A model generated the notes under the pieces. It saw only the letters and a list, made by a program, of their open reading frames with translations. It was not told the DNA's origin and searched no databases. Shown here in pieces: positions 62,568-64,000 of a DNA stretch of 64,000 nt (the first letter of the stretch is position 1; each line of letters starts with the position of its first letter). The stretch covers positions 8,060,001 through 8,124,000 of the forward strand of contig NZ_JAZIFX010000001.1 in assembly GCF_036634175.1 (NCBI RefSeq). Direction: 5' to 3'. A program made the position numbers and the translations under genes. The stretch is from Streptomyces sp. P9-A2 (GTDB lineage Bacteria; Actinomycetota; Actinomycetes; Streptomycetales; Streptomycetaceae).

Positions 62568-63827
62568 TCAGGCCGGCAGGACGAACGGCGGGTACGCGCC
62601 GTTGAGGAAGTAGTCGCCGACGTCGCGCAGCCGGTGGGAGACCGGCTCGTACAGGGTGTGGGCCCTGGCGTTGCGCCAGAACCGGTCGAAGCCCAGCCGC
62701 GCGGACATGGAGCGGGCGCCGATGATGTCGAGGGCGCGGGACGTGGACTCCTGCGCGGCCCTGGACGCGGCGGCTTCCGCCATCGCCACGAGGACCGAGA
62801 TCTCCGCGTACTCGTCGTAGGCGAGCCCTTCCCCGCGCTCCAGCCCCGTCAGTACGGCGTCCACCGCCTGGTCCGTGAGCGCGGCGGCGGAACGGGTGAG
62901 GACGGTGAGTTCCCCGAACGCGGTGAGCGTCTGCGGATCCCGGGGCGCTTCGGCGGGCCAGGCGGGGTGCCAGGGCCACTGCCCCGACCTGCTGTACTCA
63001 CGGGCCTCGGCGAGCACGCCCTCGGCCAGACCGAGCCGGAGCTGCACGGAGAGGAGGCGGCTGACCGGGGATGCCAGCGCCGTCAGGGGCGACAGGACGT
63101 CCTCGTCCGCGGACAGCGAGCCCAGGACGTCGTCGGCGGTGACCGGCACGGCGTCGAACTCCATGGACCCGCCGGCCGCCAGCCGCTGGCCGAAGGTGTC
63201 CGCGTCCCCGTCGACCCTCACGCCGGGCAGGGCCGGATCGACCGTGACGGCCAGTGGTTCACCGGTGTCGGCCCGGACGGCGCGCACGGCGAGCCGGTCG
63301 GCGACCAGGACCCCGGCGGCGAAGCTCTGCCGGCCGTCCAGCACCTGCCCGCCGGCCTTCCCGGTCAGTGTCAGCGTGGGCTCCTGGTGGGCGAAACCGC
63401 CGCCCCAGCACCACTGCTCCGCCGCCGACCGCCGCTCGATCCGCGTGGCACGGGCCGGATCGGCGAAGAACCGGGCGCTCCACGACAGGAAGTAGTGCGA
63501 GCCGAGCAACTGGCCGATCGCGCCGTCGGCCGCGGCTACCTCCCGGACGACGGCGTAGGCGGTACGCCAGTCCGCGCCTCCGCCGCCGGACCGGGCCGGC
63601 ACCAGCAGGGCCAGCAGTCCCGCCTCACGCAGCCGGGACACCTCGTCGACGGGGGCCTTGCCCGCCTGTTCCCTGGCCGCCGCGTCGGTGGCCAGGTCGT
63701 CCGCCGCCTCGCGGGCGACGCGCAGCCAGTGCGCACGGTCCGGCCCGGTCCGGTCGGAGTCCTGCCGGCCGAAGGAGTGCCGGTCGGGGTCCTGGACGGG
63801 GCCGGCCGGCGCGGGGGCAACGCCCAT
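62568..63827 (-). CDS. acyl-CoA-dehydrogenase-fold flavoprotein, SfnB/DszC-like
   Basis: 419 residues. N-terminal helices (REAGLLALLVPARSGGGGAD, AYAVVREVAAADGAIGQLLG), beta domain (WCWGGGFAHQEPTLTLTGKA, FAAGVLVADRL), C-terminal helices with STSRALDIIGARSMSARLGF and FDRFWRNARAHTLYEPVSHR. This pattern (GSHYF, FWRNAR, no acyl-CoA hallmark Glu position evident) fits the FMN-dependent dibenzothiophene/DMSO2 monooxygenase or SfnB subgroup. It could act on organosulfur compounds, using a reductase elsewhere. ATG at 63827 with GAGGAGACC upstream; a CCCTA/TAGGG inverted repeat lies 89-111 bp further up. Confidence 0.85.
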   Translation of the reverse strand: MGVAPAPAGPVQDPDRHSFGRQDSDRTGPDRAHWLRVAREAADDLATDAAAREQAGKAPVDEVSRLREAGLLALLVPARSGGGGADWRTAYAVVREVAAADGAIGQLLGSHYFLSWSARFFADPARATRIERRSAAEQWCWGGGFAHQEPTLTLTGKAGGQVLDGRQSFAAGVLVADRLAVRAVRADTGEPLAVTVDPALPGVRVDGDADTFGQRLAAGGSMEFDAVPVTADDVLGSLSADEDVLSPLTALASPVSRLLSVQLRLGLAEGVLAEAREYSRSGQWPWHPAWPAEAPRDPQTLTAFGELTVLTRSAAALTDQAVDAVLTGLERGEGLAYDEYAEISVLVAMAEAAASRAAQESTSRALDIIGARSMSARLGFDRFWRNARAHTLYEPVSHRLRDVGDYFLNGAYPPFVLPA

Positions 63828-63915
63828 GACGGTGGTCTCCTCGAGGTCGGCCGCGCGGTGCGGAACCTGGATTCCGCTCCTCATCCTGTGCACCCGCGCC
63901 GTGCCCCGTCAACAC

Positions 63916-63938
63916 TTCCCTAGTAAATCGATAGGGAA
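63916..63938 (-). promoter_or_regulatory. inverted repeat TTCCCTA...TAGGGAA
   Basis: 7-bp perfect arms 9 bp apart in an unusually AT-rich 23-bp stretch upstream of the SfnB-like gene. It shares the half site with the repeat at 61932-61965; spacing differs (9 versus 16 bp). Confidence 0.55.
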
Positions 63939-63964
63939 AGTGGGGAGGGTGGGGCGATTATCGG

Positions 63965-64000
63965 TCACGCCGCTCTCCGGGCGTCCGGCGCCGACGCTGC
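63965..64000 (-). CDS. possible 3' end of a further minus-strand gene
   Basis: The last 36 bases read as eleven codons (AASAPDARRAA) and a TGA on the minus strand. The position, just ahead of an intergenic inverted repeat, suits the end of a gene that enters from the right, but twelve codons are too few to identify it. Confidence 0.25.
   Translation of the reverse strand, partial: AASAPDARRAA

Overview
The window is about 72% GC, with strong third-position GC bias, GTG and TTG starts, ATGA-coupled genes and long perfect hairpins between convergent genes. With secreted proteases, plant-polysaccharide operons, a DmdR/IdeR-type iron box and a group 1h [NiFe] hydrogenase, this points to a Streptomyces chromosome, probably an arm rather than the core, because several genes are decayed. 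No rRNA, tRNA, CRISPR array, insertion sequence or phage gene was recognised.

Layout. 1-5.9 kb: end of a snapalysin-type metalloprotease, a streptogrisin-type serine protease behind a LacI-type palindrome, a small secreted protein, a CelD/BioF2-type acetyltransferase, the 3' half of a fatty-acyl-AMP ligase and a HATPase regulator. 5.9-12.2 kb: AraC regulator, VOC protein and UvrA-like ATPase; msrA; an AhpD-like peroxidase; a frameshifted DUF5949 gene. 12.4-14.9 kb: an iron box followed by a wrecked siderophore ABC transporter. 15-20 kb: phospholipase A2 and a cluster of an unknown protein, a MoxR ATPase and a zincin-VWA protein. 20-29 kb: a LacI-controlled operon (two permeases, binding protein, GH42 beta-galactosidase, secreted GH30 beta-1,6-galactanase) that fits arabinogalactan side chains. 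29.2-30.5 kb: a broken MFS gene joined in frame to a GH5 glucanase domain. 30.7-37.8 kb: GH31 alpha-xylosidase divergent from a sugar ABC transporter and a GH1 beta-glucosidase, fitting xyloglucan or xylosyl-glucose oligomers.

38.8-53.8 kb, all on the minus strand: a complete set for a high-affinity group 1h [NiFe] hydrogenase, in transcription order hypX, small subunit, large subunit, NifU-like, DUF5947, DUF6084, an unknown 503-residue protein, maturation protease, a 39-residue DUF6893-like peptide, then hypA, hypB, hypF, hypC, hypD and hypE. It would let the cell oxidise atmospheric H2. The proximal FeS motif of the small subunit is CxxD instead of CxxC, and several accessory genes have no assigned role.

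54-59 kb: a 1434-residue secreted protein joining a GH92 alpha-mannosidase to a calcineurin-type phosphatase. 60.4-63.9 kb: a sulfur-type region with a sulfonate-type binding protein behind a Cys-containing leader peptide and a 15-bp hairpin, a cysteine-free Rrf2 regulator and an SfnB/DszC-like flavoprotein. Inverted CCCTA/TAGGG motifs precede the leader and the flavoprotein gene.

Assignments rest on reading motifs and gene order by eye. No database search was run, and DUF names come from remembered family resemblance.
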